This document shows, in pieces, positions 1 to 11,507 of a stretch of 64,000 nt of DNA. The notes below the pieces were generated by a model, which made no database searches, had not been told where the DNA came from, and worked only from the letters and a program-made list of their open reading frames with translations. The translations under genes and the position numbers were made by a program. The DNA comes from Holosporaceae bacterium. GTDB taxonomy: Bacteria > Pseudomonadota > Alphaproteobacteria > UBA7879 > UBA5542. The DNA lies in assembly GCA_022646525.1 (NCBI GenBank), contig CP060261.1, positions 930,001 through 994,000 of the forward strand. The letters run 5' to 3'. Each line of letters starts with the position of its first letter. Position 1 is the stretch's first letter.

Positions 1-1053
1 GAGTAGTCGGAGTTGATAAAATAACTTTTATGCTCTGCGCCCAATTCAATAAGAGAGGGTCTTGCTCAAGAGCTGCACTAAAAAAGTTTCGCCCGGCAAG
101 AAAAGCACAACAAACTCTGGTGTTGGTTTAAAGGAATCCCAATACCCTTTTGACGAAAGCTTTATAATATGTTGGCGCACCTGTTTTGCGTGCAGCTTCA
201 TTTTGCTTTGTTTCTCGTGTTCGGTTTTGGCTTCCAGTGCTTCAAGGTAGGCGTGAAGAGGGGCCTTCGCATCAACGACAATATTCTTTTCACCAGGAAG
301 ATGAACGATCATATCTGGACGATATCTTTGAGCATCCACATCAGACGATACCTGCTCTGTAAAATCACAGTGGGACAGCATGCCCGCCATTTCCACCACG
401 CGCTTTAGCTGCATCTCACCCCAACGCCCACGCACATTTGGCGCGCGCAATGCTTGCACAAGATTCGTTGTTTCGCTTTTAAGCTCTTTCTGAGAGTGAA
501 TTAAATCTTTAACCTGAAGTTTAAGTGTTTCATAGGCCCCCACGCGCACTTTTTCTAATTCATGCACTTTCTTATCAACACCTGACAGCGCCTCTTTAAT
601 GGGTGCCAAAAGCTCTGAAATCGCTTTTTGTCTTTGGCCAAGATCACCTTTTGCATGCTCTTGAAATTTAGACAGCGCCGCTTCGGCCAACTTTAAAAAA
701 GAACTGTTATTGGCTGAAAGTGCCTCTGACGAAAGCGCTTTGAAGGTTTCTTTCAGCTTTTCATCTGACTCTTTGTAAAAAGCGTCTTTTTCTTCATAGT
801 AAAGCGTTTTTTGCTCGATCATTGTGCGCAACCGCTCATTTTCCTGGCTCAACAACAAAACTCTTTCTTGGGCAGCAGCTAGTGTTTGTTCTGTTTTTTG
901 TATTTGAGAAAGCTTTTCCTCTGCAGCCGCTTGTTTTTTGAGGCTATCCATATTTGCATCAGAAAGGCTGACATACCGTTTCATAGCCCAGGCCACAACA
1001 ATAATGGCCCCAAACAAAAGGGCTACCAAACAAAAATCGAATAGATGGAACAT
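1..1053 (-). CDS. rmuC: RmuC-family DNA recombination-limiting protein (3' end beyond window)
   Basis: RmuC proteins are membrane-anchored, nuclease-like proteins that limit DNA rearrangements; the exact reaction is not settled. The start at 1053 gives an N-terminal membrane segment (about residues 5-24), a Lys/Glu-rich coiled coil (about 30-115) and the conserved RmuC domain with RGRWGEMQL and VDAKAPL. The frame opened at 1053 stops at 46 after a shift in a T run near 68-75. Beyond it, family-like sequence (FFSAALEQDP, then ELGAEHK and ILSTPTT) continues in other frames to the edge, implying three small indels. The gene diverges from nupC. The family identification is firm. Confidence 0.85.
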
Positions 1054-1124
1054 TTCTTACCTTTTTTGTTTGTACTATATCCCAAAAAACGATACTCTGA
1101 CACACAAAATAATCCGGAGGGCAC

Positions 1125-2387
1125 GTGACACAATCAATTCTTCAAGCAATATTTGGTATCATTGTTTTTATGTTTTTTGTTGGCTTATTTCAGAAGATAG
1201 AAAGTCTGTAAATTATAAGCAAGCGTTCAGTAATCTACTTATGCAAGGTGTTGTTGCTGCCATTTTGTTGCATATTCCTTTCGCAAGAAAAAACTGATTG
1301 GGTTTATAAGCGACGGCGTTATTGCGCTAAAAAGCGCAACTTTAGAAGGTACAAAATTTGTTTTCGGATATTTGGGCGGTGGAGACGTTCCTTTCGATCC
1401 AAAAGGAACCACTTTCATTTTTGCCTTTCAAACGCTTCCCATGGTCATTGTTATTAGCGCACTCTCTATGTTGCTTTTCCACTTAAGAATTCTTCCTATT
1501 ATGGTGAAAGGTATTTCTTGGGCCATGAAAAAGGCCATGGGTATTGGTGGTGCACTTGGTGTGTGCAGTGGGGCGAAAATTTTTCTTGGGCCAAACAGAG
1601 GCACCCCTTTTAATTAAGCCATACTTAAAAAATATGTCGCGCAGCGAGCTTTTCACTATCATGTGTATGGGGTTTGCAACAACATCTATTATCATTATTG
1701 GCCTTTTTATGCCATGATTCTTCTAAAAAATTGTTCCGTATTCAACCGTACACCTTTTGACAGCATCCATCATCAGCGTTTTGGGCGCCATTACATTATC
1801 TCGGATTGTTGTGCCAGACAGCTCGGGCCCCACTGAGGGAAAGATGGTTTTGCCTTATGAGTTTACAGGATCTATGGACGCCATTTCAAAAGGAACAGGC
1901 GACGGTATTCGATTGTTCTTTAACATTATCGCTATGCTTATTGTTTTTGTGTCGCTTGTCTCTATGGGCAACCGCTTCCTTGGCTTGTTTCCTGATTTCA
2001 TGGGCGAGCCAATTACGTTTTGCAAAGGTGCCTAGGAGTTGTGATGTCACCCGTTGCTTGGTTAATGGGCATTCCTTGGCAGGAAGCAGGTGCCGCAGGC
2101 AGCTTATTGGGTATTAAAACCATTCTAAACGAATTCTATGCCTTTACGCAGCTTTCCACATTAAATGACACAGCGCTTTCTGTGCACAGTCGCACGGTGA
2201 TGACGTATGCTTTGTGTGGCTTTGCCAATATAAGCAGCATGGGCATCATGATTGGGGGATTGGGCAGCATTGTTCCAGAAAGAGAAACGATGTGCTCTCA
2301 CTAAGCTTTAAAGCGCTTATGGTGGGCACGTTGGCCTCATGTCTCAGTGGTGCAGTGGTTGGCATTCTTATGTGGCCCTATCTATAG
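1125..2387 (+). CDS. nupC: Concentrative nucleoside transporter, NupC family (frameshifted)
   Basis: Inner-membrane symporter of the CNT family, importing nucleosides with H+ or Na+. The GTG start at 1125 follows GGAGG at 1116-1120. Pieces in three frames join into one family-length protein of about 420 residues. Recognisable stretches are the GYLGGGDVPFD region, the TEAPLLIKPYL motif (about 1590-1625, where one extra G appears) and the C-terminal ALCGFANISSMGIMIGGLG block. Breaks lie near 1185, 1300, 1590, 1715, 2025 and 2300. In a host-associated bacterium it would scavenge nucleosides; that role is inferred. It diverges from rmuC and ends 6 bp before uvrB. Confidence 0.8.
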
Positions 2388-2393
2388 CACTAA

Positions 2394-4367
2394 ATGACCT
2401 TTAAGCTGGAATCCGAATTTAACCCCGCTGGCGATCAGCTTGATGCGATTCCAGCGCTACTGAAAACCTATATAAAGAAAAACGAGATCAGGTTCTTCTT
2501 GGCGTCACCGGTTCTGGAAAAACCTTTACCATGGCGCATGTCATTCAAGAATACAAACGCCCTACACTTATTCTCGCGCCCAACAAAACTTTAGCAGCCC
2601 AATTATACGGAGAAATGAAAGAATTTTCCCCCACAATGCCGTTGAATACTTTGTTTCTTATTATGACTATTACCAGCCCGAAGCTTATGTACCGCGCAGG
2701 GATTTGTATATTGAAAAGAAGCCACCATCAATGAACAAATTGATCGCATGCGACATAGTGCGACACGCGCACTTCTAGAGCGCAAAGACGTCATTATCGT
2801 CGCAAGTGTTTCGTGTATTTATGGTCTTGGCGATGTTGAAACATACAGCCAAATGTCTTTTGGCATAAAGCCTGGCGAACATATCGAGCGTCAAACACTA
2901 TTTAAAAAGTTAACCGAACTTCAATACACACGAAATGATATAAGCTTTCATCGTGGTACGTTCAGAGTAAGAGGGGACACGGTTGAAATTTTTCCAGCAC
3001 ACTGTGAAGATCGCGCATGGCGACTGTCTTTTTTTGATGAAGAGCTGGAAGCCATTCACGAAACAGACCCTTTAACAGGGGAAAAGATTGTTTCGCTGCC
3101 AGAAATCAAACTTTATCCCAACAGCCACTATGTAACCCCACGGCCAACTATTCAACAATGTCTCGGCCAAATTAAGCGAGACCTTGAACAACGCATTCAA
3201 GAGTTTGAATCAACAAACCGTCTGATTGAGGCTCAGCGCATTCGCGAGCGCATTACATTTGATATCGAGCTTTTAGAAACAACGGGCATGTGCCCAGGCA
3301 TTGAGAATTATTCGCGGTATCTAACAGGGCGCGCACCCGGACAACCTCCACCCACCTTATATGAATACCTACCTAATGATGCCTTACTTATTGTTGATGA
3401 AAGCCATATCAGCGTACCACAATTGAACGGCATGTATCATGGAGACCGATCAAGAAAAACCAACTTATCGGAATACGGCTTTCGGTTACCGGCATGCCTG
3501 GATAACCGCCCTCTTAAGTTTGAAGAATGGGATGAAATTCGCCCCCAAACAGTGTTTGTTTCTGCAACACCAGGCCCTTGGGAGCTTGAGCAAACCAATA
3601 ACGAATTTGTTGAACAAGTCATTCGTCCAACAGGGCTTCTTGACCCAGAGTGCATTGTACGACCTACAGAAAATCAAATTGATGATTTAATTGCAGAATG
3701 CCTTGCCCTTACAAAGAAAAACCAGCGGGCACTTGTGACGACGCTTACGAAAAAAATGGCTGAATCTTTAACGACCTACCTGTCTGAAGTAGGTCTAAAA
3801 GTCCGTTACATTCACTCTGATGTTGATACAATCGAACGCATTGAAATTATTCGTGATTTGCGCCTGGGTGTCTTTGATGTTTTGGTCGGCATTAACCTGC
3901 TTCGTGAAGGGCTTGATATTCCCGAGTGCGCCCTTGTTGCCATACTTGATGCGGATAAAGAGGGATATCTGCGCTCTAAAACCTCACTTATCCAAACCAT
4001 TGGTCGTGCTGCACGAAATGTGGAAGGGCGGGCCATTATGTATGCTGATAAAGTTACAAAATCTATGCATTCCGCCATGGAAGAGAATAATCGTCGCAGA
4101 GAGAAACAAACGCTATATAACAAAGAAAATAACATAACACCTGAAAGTGTGAAGAAAAACATTCGCACCATTCTTGAAACAGTTTATGCCAAAGACAGTG
4201 TTACTGTTGATCCTAAGCAAGATGCGCTCCCCACAGGGGCAAAGCTACAGAAACACCTAAAAAGCCTTGAAAAATCCATGCTTAAAGCAGCAGAGGCCCT
4301 TGACTTCGAATCGGCGGCAAAGTTTAGAGATGAAATCAACCGCATCGAAAAAAATAATCTTAAATAA
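2394..4367 (+). CDS. uvrB: Excinuclease ABC subunit UvrB (frameshifted)
   Basis: DNA-damage-verification helicase of nucleotide excision repair, acting with UvrA and UvrC. The ATG at 2394 starts with FKLESEFNPAGDQ, followed by Walker A GVTGSGKT (about 2500-2523), the APNKTLAAQLYGEMKEF motif, the beta-hairpin region around EAYVPRRDLYIEK, IVDESH, SATPGPWEL, helicase motifs (QTIGRAARN) and the C-terminal UVR domain (KLQKHLKSLEK...AAKFRDEI). Length, about 657 residues, is normal. Frame changes at about 2465, 2630 and 2716 lie in homopolymers and the rest is one open frame. All catalytic motifs survive, so a functional gene with read errors is likely. Confidence 0.93.
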
Positions 4368-4550
4368 AGTCTATATCTTTCTAGAACTCAAACCCTGTAA
4401 GTTTAACAACCTTAACTATGGAGAGTACATTCGACCTTTTGGCAGCCGAACATGGACTGATAGATTTCTAATTATTTTTTCTTTGGATGTTTGAGGTAGC
4501 GTTTAAAGCTCTTTCTATATTTTTCTTATCACTGTCTTGATATCCCACAC

Positions 4551-4578
4551 TTGACGAACTCTAAAAGAACTGTAATAT
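4551..4578 (+). promoter_or_regulatory. Putative sigma-70 promoter of tRNA-Leu
   Basis: TTGACG (4551-4556), a 16-nt spacer and TAATAT (4573-4578), 16 bp before the tRNA. The -35 matches consensus at five of six positions. Inference from sequence only. The rest of the 4368-4594 gap shows nothing convincing. Confidence 0.5.
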
Positions 4579-4594
4579 GATGCTTCTATACAAG

Positions 4595-4679
4595 GCCCTG
4601 TGGTGGAATTGGTAGACGCGGTAGACTCAAAATCTACTGTCCGCAAGGACGTGGGAGTTCGACTCTCCTGGGGGCACCA
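4595..4679 (+). tRNA. tRNA-Leu (anticodon CAA)
   Basis: Type II cloverleaf with D-arm, a five-pair anticodon stem around loop CTCAAAA (anticodon CAA, reads UUG), a long variable arm, TTCGACT T-loop and encoded CCA at 4677-4679. The 5' acceptor strand reads GCCCTG and pairs imperfectly with 3' TGGGGGC. One more C (GCCCCTG) would restore seven pairs, so a base is probably missing from a C run. Confidence 0.93.
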
Positions 4680-4714
4680 CCTTATTTATACGCTGATGGG
4701 AAGTGGGGAGATGC

Positions 4715-5160
4715 ATGACAGAAGATCATGGGCACTATCAAGTAGGATTAAAAGCATTATTCAGGCGCGGGGATGAATTTCTTTTTTAAAGTCACCACTA
4801 GGAAACACCTTTGACTTTCCTGGCGGCCGTATTCTTAAAAAAGAATCTGACACACCGTTAAAAGACATTCTTAGGCGTGAAATCACTGAAGAGTTAGGAC
4901 AAAAAGTTAAGTACACTATTAAAGGCCCTGCTTTTCAATTTCGTCGCTTTTTCAAGCAGCTGAATATTCGTGTATTTATAACGGTCTACGAAGTAGAGTA
5001 TATTTCAGGGCAAATCGAGCTTTCCCAAGAACACGCAACACATCATTGGATCAATCCCCTTGAGTATTCTTTTGAAAAAAGAAATTTTCTTACGCTCGAA
5101 GAATATAAAGCATTTACTGCCTATATGCAGAATTGTCACGTTGGCCTTCAGCTTAGCTGA
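4715..5160 (+). CDS. NUDIX hydrolase (frameshifted)
   Basis: NUDIX enzymes hydrolyse nucleoside diphosphates linked to another group X; the substrate cannot be told here. The ATG at 4715 follows a G-rich stretch (4705-4710) and gives TEDHGHYQVGLKALF. After a T-run frameshift at about 4782-4790 the protein continues with FPGGRILKKE and RREITEELG, a Nudix box with three extra residues between its halves. About 148 residues. It ends convergently, overlapping the stop of the phosphohexomutase by 8 bp. Confidence 0.72.
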
Positions 5161-6532
5161 TTTGAATCTTATGCGGCTTTAGATATTTTTGGGCGCGCTT
5201 ATGAACATCTTTAAGGGCTTTCTCATTGACGCCTTCTGCCCGATACACCAACATGGCCTGTGTGTTAGATGCCCTTAAAAGCCACCACCCATCACTATAG
5301 TTAACACGCAGCCCATCTATATCAGAAAAGTCTTTATGTGCGCTTTTTTCTACGGATTCTAATACATCGGCAACAACGGCAAACTTTTGTCGTCTGAATA
5401 GGGAATTCGAACTTCATCACTTGTTACATAAGAGGGTAAATTTTTTCTCACTTCTGAGAGTGGTTTGCCTAGAGCAGAAAAAGATATTTAAAAAGCGAAT
5501 TGCCGTGTAAAGGGCATCATCATATCCATAATAATAGTCATTAAAAAAAACATGGCCACTAATTTCACCTGCAAACGGGGCAGAGACATCTTTCATCTTT
5601 CGCTTTATCGTCGAATGGCCTGTTTTCCACATTAAAGGGCACCACCTTGGGCTTCTATGTCTTCAAAAGAGCCTGACTTGCTTTCACATCAGAAATAACC
5701 GTTGCACCGGGATTGCCTTTAATACCTCACGCGCAAGCATCATAATAAGTTGATCAACGGGAAGAGGATCTCCTTTTTCATCCACAACACCCAATCGATC
5801 TCCATCACCATCAAAAGCAAACCCTAAATTGGCCTTATTTTTTAAAACCATTTTTTTCAAATCTGCTAAATTTTCAGCCTTACTCGGGTCTGGGTGATGA
5901 TTTGGAAAAGTACCGTCAATATCACAAAACAAGGCTGTATGTTTTCCAGGAATGCGCTGAATCAACATTTCAACCAGCTGTCCTGCAGCACCGTTTCCTG
6001 CATCCCACACGATATTTAAATCCTTTTTCTCTATCTTTAAGTCTTTAAGAAGACGCTGAACATATGCTTCTGATAGGTCTTCGGACTTTCTCCCTCCTAA
6101 AGCGACATCCTTTGGGAAGCTTTTGACAATCTCTTGAAAAGAATGAATTTCAGGCCCCGTGATAATATGATCTTTGAACATCATTTTAAAACCATTGTGG
6201 TTTTTGGGATTATGCGATCCTGTTACCATAATGCCGCCATCAAGCTTCATATGGTGCACAGAGAAATAGAGAAGAGGGGTGGGGCCCACGCCTATTTCAA
6301 CCACCTCCATGCCAGAGGCTTGTAAGCCTTCAATTAAACTTTCTTTAAGAATAGGAGAACTCAGACGCCCATCCCAGGCCACTGCAACTTTTGGCTTTGC
6401 CCCAGATAAAAACGTTGCATAGCACCGCCCAACAAAAAATGCATCTTCCGGGTGCAAGGTTTCTTGAAAAACACCACGAACATCATACTCTCTTAAAATA
6501 GATGGATGAAAGTGGTGGCACATCTTTAGCAC
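5153..6532 (-). CDS. algC: Phosphomannomutase/phosphoglucomutase (frameshifted 3' third)
   Basis: Alpha-D-phosphohexomutase interconverting hexose 6- and 1-phosphates, feeding GalU with glucose-1-phosphate (pathway role inferred from neighbours). Visible motifs are the phosphoserine loop TGSHNP (about residue 107), the metal-binding DGDGDR loop and the C-terminal RASNTQ phosphate-binding region near 5250. The start is GTG 6532 or ATG 6523, overlapping the ugd stop, so translation is probably coupled. From about 5690 down to 5153 the frame changes several times (near 5685, 5640, 5480 and 5400). Total length of about 460 residues is normal. Confidence 0.85.
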
Positions 6533-7854
6533 CCTTTTTCTTGGGTGATAGGCTGCCGCCCCAATGAGTGATAATCAAACCCTGCCTTGCGAAGCGTTTC
6601 AGGGGTATAGATATTACGCAAGTCAACAATCAAAGGACATTTCATTCGGCTGTGCACCTTTTCTAAATCTAGATATCTAAACTCATGCCATTCAGTAACA
6701 ATAAGCAATACATCTGCATCATCTAATGTTTCATACGCATTTTTATGCCACGACACATTCTGCAAAAGAGGTTTTGCTGAATCCATGCCAATGGGATCGT
6801 ACGCATGTATATTTCCCCCCATTTTTTGTAAAAGAGGAATAATTGTTAAGCTTGGTGCGTCACGCATATCATCTGTATCCGGCTTAAACGTTACACCTAA
6901 AACAGCAATTTTTTATCTTTCATTACCGCCTAAGGCCATTTTTACCTTATCAGCCATTTTATTTTACGTTCATCGTTTGCACGAATGACAGATTCAACAA
7001 TTTCAAAGAGGCACATCAAAGTCCCGGGCAGTCGCCGCCAAAGCCAGGGTGTCTTTGGGAAAACATGATCCCCCGTAACCGGGGCCCGCATTAAGAAACT
7101 TTTTACCAATGCGCGTATCAAGACCAATTCCCAAGGCAACATCATTTACATTTGCATCACATTTTTCACATAAATCAGCAATCTGGTTGATAAAGGTAAT
7201 TTTTGTAGCCAAGAAACTGTTCGCAGCATATTTAATAAGCTCGGATGATTCAGGTGAAGTAAATACAATCGGCGTCTCTAGCTGAAACAAAGGCTGATAC
7301 AAAGTACGCATAACCTTTTCTGCACGCTCAGTACGACACCCAACCACCACACGATCTGGACGCATGAAATCTTCAATCGCAGATCCTTCTCTCAAAAATT
7401 CAGGGTTTGACACTACGTCAAATTCTACTATGGGGTTAACATCCCGTATAATGGCTTCCAATTTTTTAGCTGTATCAACAGGCACCGTTGATTTTGTCAC
7501 AATAACTGTATAGCCCTCTAATGACTCTGCAATATCTTTGGCCGCATCAAACACGTAAGAAAGGTCGGCCGCACCCACTTTACTTAATACAGGAGGGGTA
7601 CCAACGGCTATAAAAACAACGTCGGAATCTTTGACTGTGTTTTTTGTATCTGTAGAAAAGAATAAACGCTTTGCACGTGCATTCTTTTGGACAAGGTTCT
7701 CAAGCCCTGGCTCGTAAATAGGGATAACGCCTTTCTTAAGGCCGTCAATTTTTTGACGGTCAAGATCTAAACACGTCACTTGAAAACCAAGGTCTGAGAA
7801 ACACGTGCCCGTAACCAGGCCAACATAGCCCGTACCGATGATTGATATATTCAC
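6526..7854 (-). CDS. ugd: UDP-glucose 6-dehydrogenase (frameshifted)
   Basis: Oxidises UDP-glucose twice with NAD+ to UDP-glucuronate, a precursor of envelope polysaccharide and, through the epimerase at 57.3-58.4 kb, of UDP-galacturonate. The N-terminal Rossmann motif GTGYVG, the central TKSTVPV and NPEFLREGSA, the catalytic Cys in GGSCFPKD (about residue 265) and the C-terminal GVTFKPDTDDMRDAPS are present. Two or three shifts occur between 7003 and 6868. About 440 residues, the family's usual size. The ATG at 7854 overlaps the galU stop in ATGA, so galU-ugd-algC is probably one operon. Confidence 0.92.
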
Positions 7855-8729
7855 TTTTTGTTTACCATTTGTTTTATAATTGATCTTACTTCTGATGCCA
7901 TATCAGGCCTATTCAATGCCATCTCTATCGTTGCCTCGATTAAGCCATGCTTAGACCCGCAATCATAGCGCGCCCCATCAAACTTTAACCCATAGAATTC
8001 TTGCCTCTTAAGCAGCTGGGAAATGGCATCCGTCAATTGGATTTCCCCATTTTTACCAGCACGAACAGATTCAAGTGCGTCAAAAATATCAGAATGCAAT
8101 ATATACCGACCTACAATTGCAAGATTAGAAGGGCTATCTTTAGGCGCAGGCTTCTCAACAACACCTTCGATCTTTACTGTTTTATCTTGTCCCACACCGG
8201 GGCGCACCATGCCATAGCTGCTTGATTCCTTGGCGTCGACCTCCATAAGCGCAACAACATTAGACGCACATTCCTCGTACGCCTCTACCATTTGCTTAAG
8301 ACACGGTTTCTTTGCTTCAATCAAATCATCCGCAAGCAAAACAGCAAAAGGCTCATCCTTAACTAAGTGTCGTGCACACCAAACCGCATGCCCCAACCCT
8401 AAAGGCTCTTGTTGGCGTGTATAAATAACTGTACCTGGATCGAGAACCACATGGTTAACGGCATCTAGGTCTTGCTTATTGCCTCTGTGTTTTAAGGTTT
8501 CATTCAATTCATATGAATAGTCAAAAAAGTCCTCTAGGGCACTTTTTCCACGACCCGTTACAAATATAAATTCTTCAATGCCAGCCGCTTTCGCTTCTTC
8601 AACAGCATATTGAATTAAGGGCCGATCAATAACTGTCAGCATTTCTTTTGGAATAGACTTAGTCGCGGGCAAAAAACGGGTTCCCAAGCCCGCCACAGGA
8701 AAAACAGCCTTCTTTACCTTTTTGTGCAT
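7851..8729 (-). CDS. galU: UTP--glucose-1-phosphate uridylyltransferase
   Basis: Makes UDP-glucose from UTP and glucose-1-phosphate. Intact 292-residue frame with the nucleotidyltransferase signature AGLGTRFLPATKSIPKEML near the N-terminus, FVTGRGKSALEDFFD and the metal-site region AVLLADDLI. The ATG at 8729 is preceded by AAGGAAGG at good spacing. It is first in the galU-ugd-algC run and provides the substrate of the next enzyme. Confidence 0.95.
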   Translation of the reverse strand: MHKKVKKAVFPVAGLGTRFLPATKSIPKEMLTVIDRPLIQYAVEEAKAAGIEEFIFVTGRGKSALEDFFDYSYELNETLKHRGNKQDLDAVNHVVLDPGTVIYTRQQEPLGLGHAVWCARHLVKDEPFAVLLADDLIEAKKPCLKQMVEAYEECASNVVALMEVDAKESSSYGMVRPGVGQDKTVKIEGVVEKPAPKDSPSNLAIVGRYILHSDIFDALESVRAGKNGEIQLTDAISQLLKRQEFYGLKFDGARYDCGSKHGLIEATIEMALNRPDMASEVRSIIKQMVNKK

Positions 8730-8836
8730 CAGTTACCTTCCTTTAGACCCCACAGATATGAATCTAAGTGAAAATAGCGAGGGATGCAAAGCATTACATC
8801 GAAAAAGAAACCGGGAAAGCTGCATCTAACTAAAAA

Positions 8837-10152
8837 CTAAGAAGCCGTTGTAATCACAATACCAGATAGAAGAAGCGTGATAACACAGTACCCCATAATA
8901 TCGCGCAGCTTAAGGCCAGCAATAGCTAAAACAGGAAGCGCCCAGAAGGGTTGGATCATATGCGTCCACGCGTCTCCCCAAGAAACGGCCAAACAAACTT
9001 TCGTAAGGTCTGCCCCAATGTTTTTGCTGCATCAATCACGATAGGTGCTTCAAGCGCCCACAGGCCACCCGCAGAAGGCACAAACAGCGTCAGAAGGCCG
9101 GCCACGTAAACCGAAATAATAGGAAATGTTTCAGCCGTAGATATGCTTGCAAAAAACTGAGAAATTACAGTTGCAAGATGAGATCCCTTTAAAATACCCG
9201 TAATCCCCGCATAAAGGGGAATTGAATCAAAATAGGGCCAACACGCTTAGCACCTTCATTCACAGTCATTAAGAAAATACGAATATTTTTTTGAAGTAAA
9301 AGAGCAAGGAAAATTAAGATGAAACATACCGTCTTCAGCTCAATTGAAAACTCACCACGAAAGATTTTAAGAAAAAATATAGCCAAGACCGAAAGAACCC
9401 GCAATAAATCCAACTGAACGACTTAATTCTAGTTTTTCCGCAGGTCCTTTTTGATATTCGTCTTCTGCGCTTTCATCTAGTTTAATGTCGTCATTAACAA
9501 CCTTGTACACCTTGTCCTGAAGTCCTTCTGATCGGCTAATATACCAATTCACAACCGGCATTAAAAAAAGAAGCGTACCCGAAAGAAAGAAATTTAATGG
9601 CGACAGAAGAGTTTCCGACAAAGGAATCAAACGCCCAATCATAGCCTCACTAAAGTTTCCTTTAGTTGCAATGATTAAAGAAATTGAACCGAAAGCCCAC
9701 CATGAAATAACAAAAATCCCCCATAAGCACTCGCAACCATAAAGGCGGAAGTTAGCTTTCGGCATAACTTTGATAATTTCACGACATAAAAAGCTTGCCG
9801 CAACCAAACCAAACCCCAGTTAATCAAACAACCTGCACATGAAACAGCGGACACAATAAAAACCGCCTGATGCGGTGACTTTATTTTTTAGCCACTCGTT
9901 TCAAGGTGCGGGCAACAACAGGTGTTGTAGCTAGTATGTAGCCACCTAAAAATAACATTGCCATCAACATAGTATGTGGCATAAGCGTCCAAAAACCGTC
10001 CCCCAGTAAACCATCAGATCTGAAAACGATGTATCAGTTAGGAAGAGGGCACCTAAAATTGTCAGCGTAGTCAGGAACAAAGCCAAAATAAAGGTGTCAG
10101 GGGTATACTTAATCATCAGCTTGTCAAAAAAAGCTGCTACAGTTTTAATCAT
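8837..10152 (-). CDS. atoE: AtoE-type short-chain fatty acid transporter (frameshifted)
   Basis: Polytopic inner-membrane permease of the AtoE family, proposed to take up short-chain fatty acids. The ATG at 10152 opens with TVAAFFDKLMIKYTPDTFILALFLT, typical of the family. Conserved stretches continue to LKLRDIMGYCVITLLLSG and the stop at 8837. Breaks lie near 9990, 9880-9820, 9370, 9230 and 9030. About 438 residues with many hydrophobic segments. It is read toward galU but a 108-bp gap separates them. Family assignment is good; the substrate is inferred from family. Confidence 0.75.
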
Positions 10153-10273
10153 GATATGCCTTTCGGTTTTTAGTCTATAAAAAACAGGGGTACATCCTGG
10201 CACAAATTACTTTAAAATTCAATCTCCCCATGATAGAGGAAGTTGTGTTAGCAAATTACGGACAAAGGATATT

Positions 10274-11261
10274 ATGCATATTGTAACAGGTGGAGCAGGG
10301 TTTATCGGCTCAAATATTGTCAAAGCCCTTGAAGAAAATAGCCATAAGGACACCGTTGTTTGCGATGTTTTAGGAAACGAAAATAAGTGGCGCAATATTG
10401 CAAAAAGAGAGCTTGGCACCATTATCTTGCCGCAAGAATTATTTACATTCTTAAATCAACATGCATCACGTATTGATACAATTTTTTCATATGGGGGCTA
10501 TTTCCACCACAACAGAAACAGATGCAGATGCCATTGTTGCGAATAACCTCAGACTATCACAGTCACTTTGGTCTTGGTGTGGTACACACAAAAGCGCTTC
10601 ATTTATGCTTCGTCTGCAGCAACCTATGGAGATGGCGAGAAAGGGTTTACAGATAATGAAACCCCAGAATTTCTGTCGCAACTTCTCCCTATGAACGCCT
10701 ATGCGGTGGAGCAAGCACTTATTTGATCGCTGGGTGGCGCGGGTTAAAGAAACCAACATTGAAAAGCCTAAACAAGCTGTAGGGTTAAAGTTTTTTTAAT
10801 GTTTATGGGCCCAATGAATATCATAAAGGCGGTCAAAAAAAGCGTTGTATGCAAAGCCTTTGACACCATTAAAAAGTGGGCAGTCCGTAAAACTCTTTAA
10901 ATCTAATGACCCTAAATACAAAGACGGACAACAACTGAGAGACTTTGTGTACGTAAAAGACTGCGTAGATGCCGTTTTATGGTTTTTCAAGAACCCACAA
11001 CTGCAAGGACTTTATAATGTTGGGTCTGGCAAAGCACGCACGTTTGAAGACCTTGTAAAGGCAACATTCAGCGCGCTTAATTTGTCGCCAAAAATAGAGT
11101 TTATTGATATGCCCGAAAATTTAAGAAAAACATATCAAAACTACACGGAATCAAATCAAAGCAAACTCGAACAAACAGGTTTCAAATCTCGATACTCTCT
11201 AGAAGAGGGTATTCGTGACTATGTACAGGCGTATCTAGATAACGCAGACCCATACGCCTAA
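10274..11261 (+). CDS. hldD: ADP-L-glycero-D-manno-heptose 6-epimerase (frameshifted)
   Basis: Last step of ADP-heptose synthesis for the LPS inner core. The ATG at 10274 follows AAAGGA. The NADP-binding motif GGAGFIGSN is at the start, followed by HMGAISTTTETD, a split catalytic region (YGWSK), FFNVYGPNEYHKG, RDFVYVKD and YNVGSGKARTF near the C-terminus. Frame changes at about 10490, 10600, 10705 and 10790-10870. About 330 residues. The other heptose genes, gmhA and hldE, are 20 kb away. A terminator-like hairpin follows. Confidence 0.92.
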
Positions 11262-11290
11262 TCTTTAAAAGTCACAGGCAAATATACAAA

Positions 11291-11325
11291 TAATCCCTCT
11301 ATTATTTTATAAGGGATTGTTATTT
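11291..11325 (+). terminator. Probable Rho-independent terminator after hldD
   Basis: AATCCCT (11292-11298) pairs with AGGGATT (11312-11318) across an AT-rich loop, followed by a T-rich stretch. It sits about 30 bp after the hldD stop. Confidence 0.5.
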
Positions 11326-11413
11326 ATTGCTTATTTTCCATGCGTCAATTTATTGGCTTTTCTTACTCAACATTTTATTCATAAAACTTATGTATATTTT
11401 TTTACAAATTTTA

Positions 11414-11442
11414 TTGACCTCATATTTTGAGAGTTGTAGATT
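11414..11442 (+). promoter_or_regulatory. Putative sigma-70 promoter of ihfA
   Basis: TTGACC (11414-11419), a 17-nt spacer and TAGATT (11437-11442), about 65 bp before the ihfA start. Good -35 and spacing, moderate -10. Inference from sequence. Confidence 0.5.
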
Positions 11443-11507
11443 TTATAAAAATAGAAAGAAATGAAGGATGTATAGCATAGACAACACTCACCGTGGGAGG
11501 AAGTAAT

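Noticed and set aside
3812..4171. Open frame of about 119 codons on the minus strand
   Set aside because: It lies antisense to the conserved helicase region of uvrB and has no ribosome site; its residue pattern is a shadow of uvrB codons.
4414..4467. A 17-codon frame (start ATGGAGAGT) after uvrB
   Set aside because: Very short, no convincing ribosome site, no support beyond a start and a stop.
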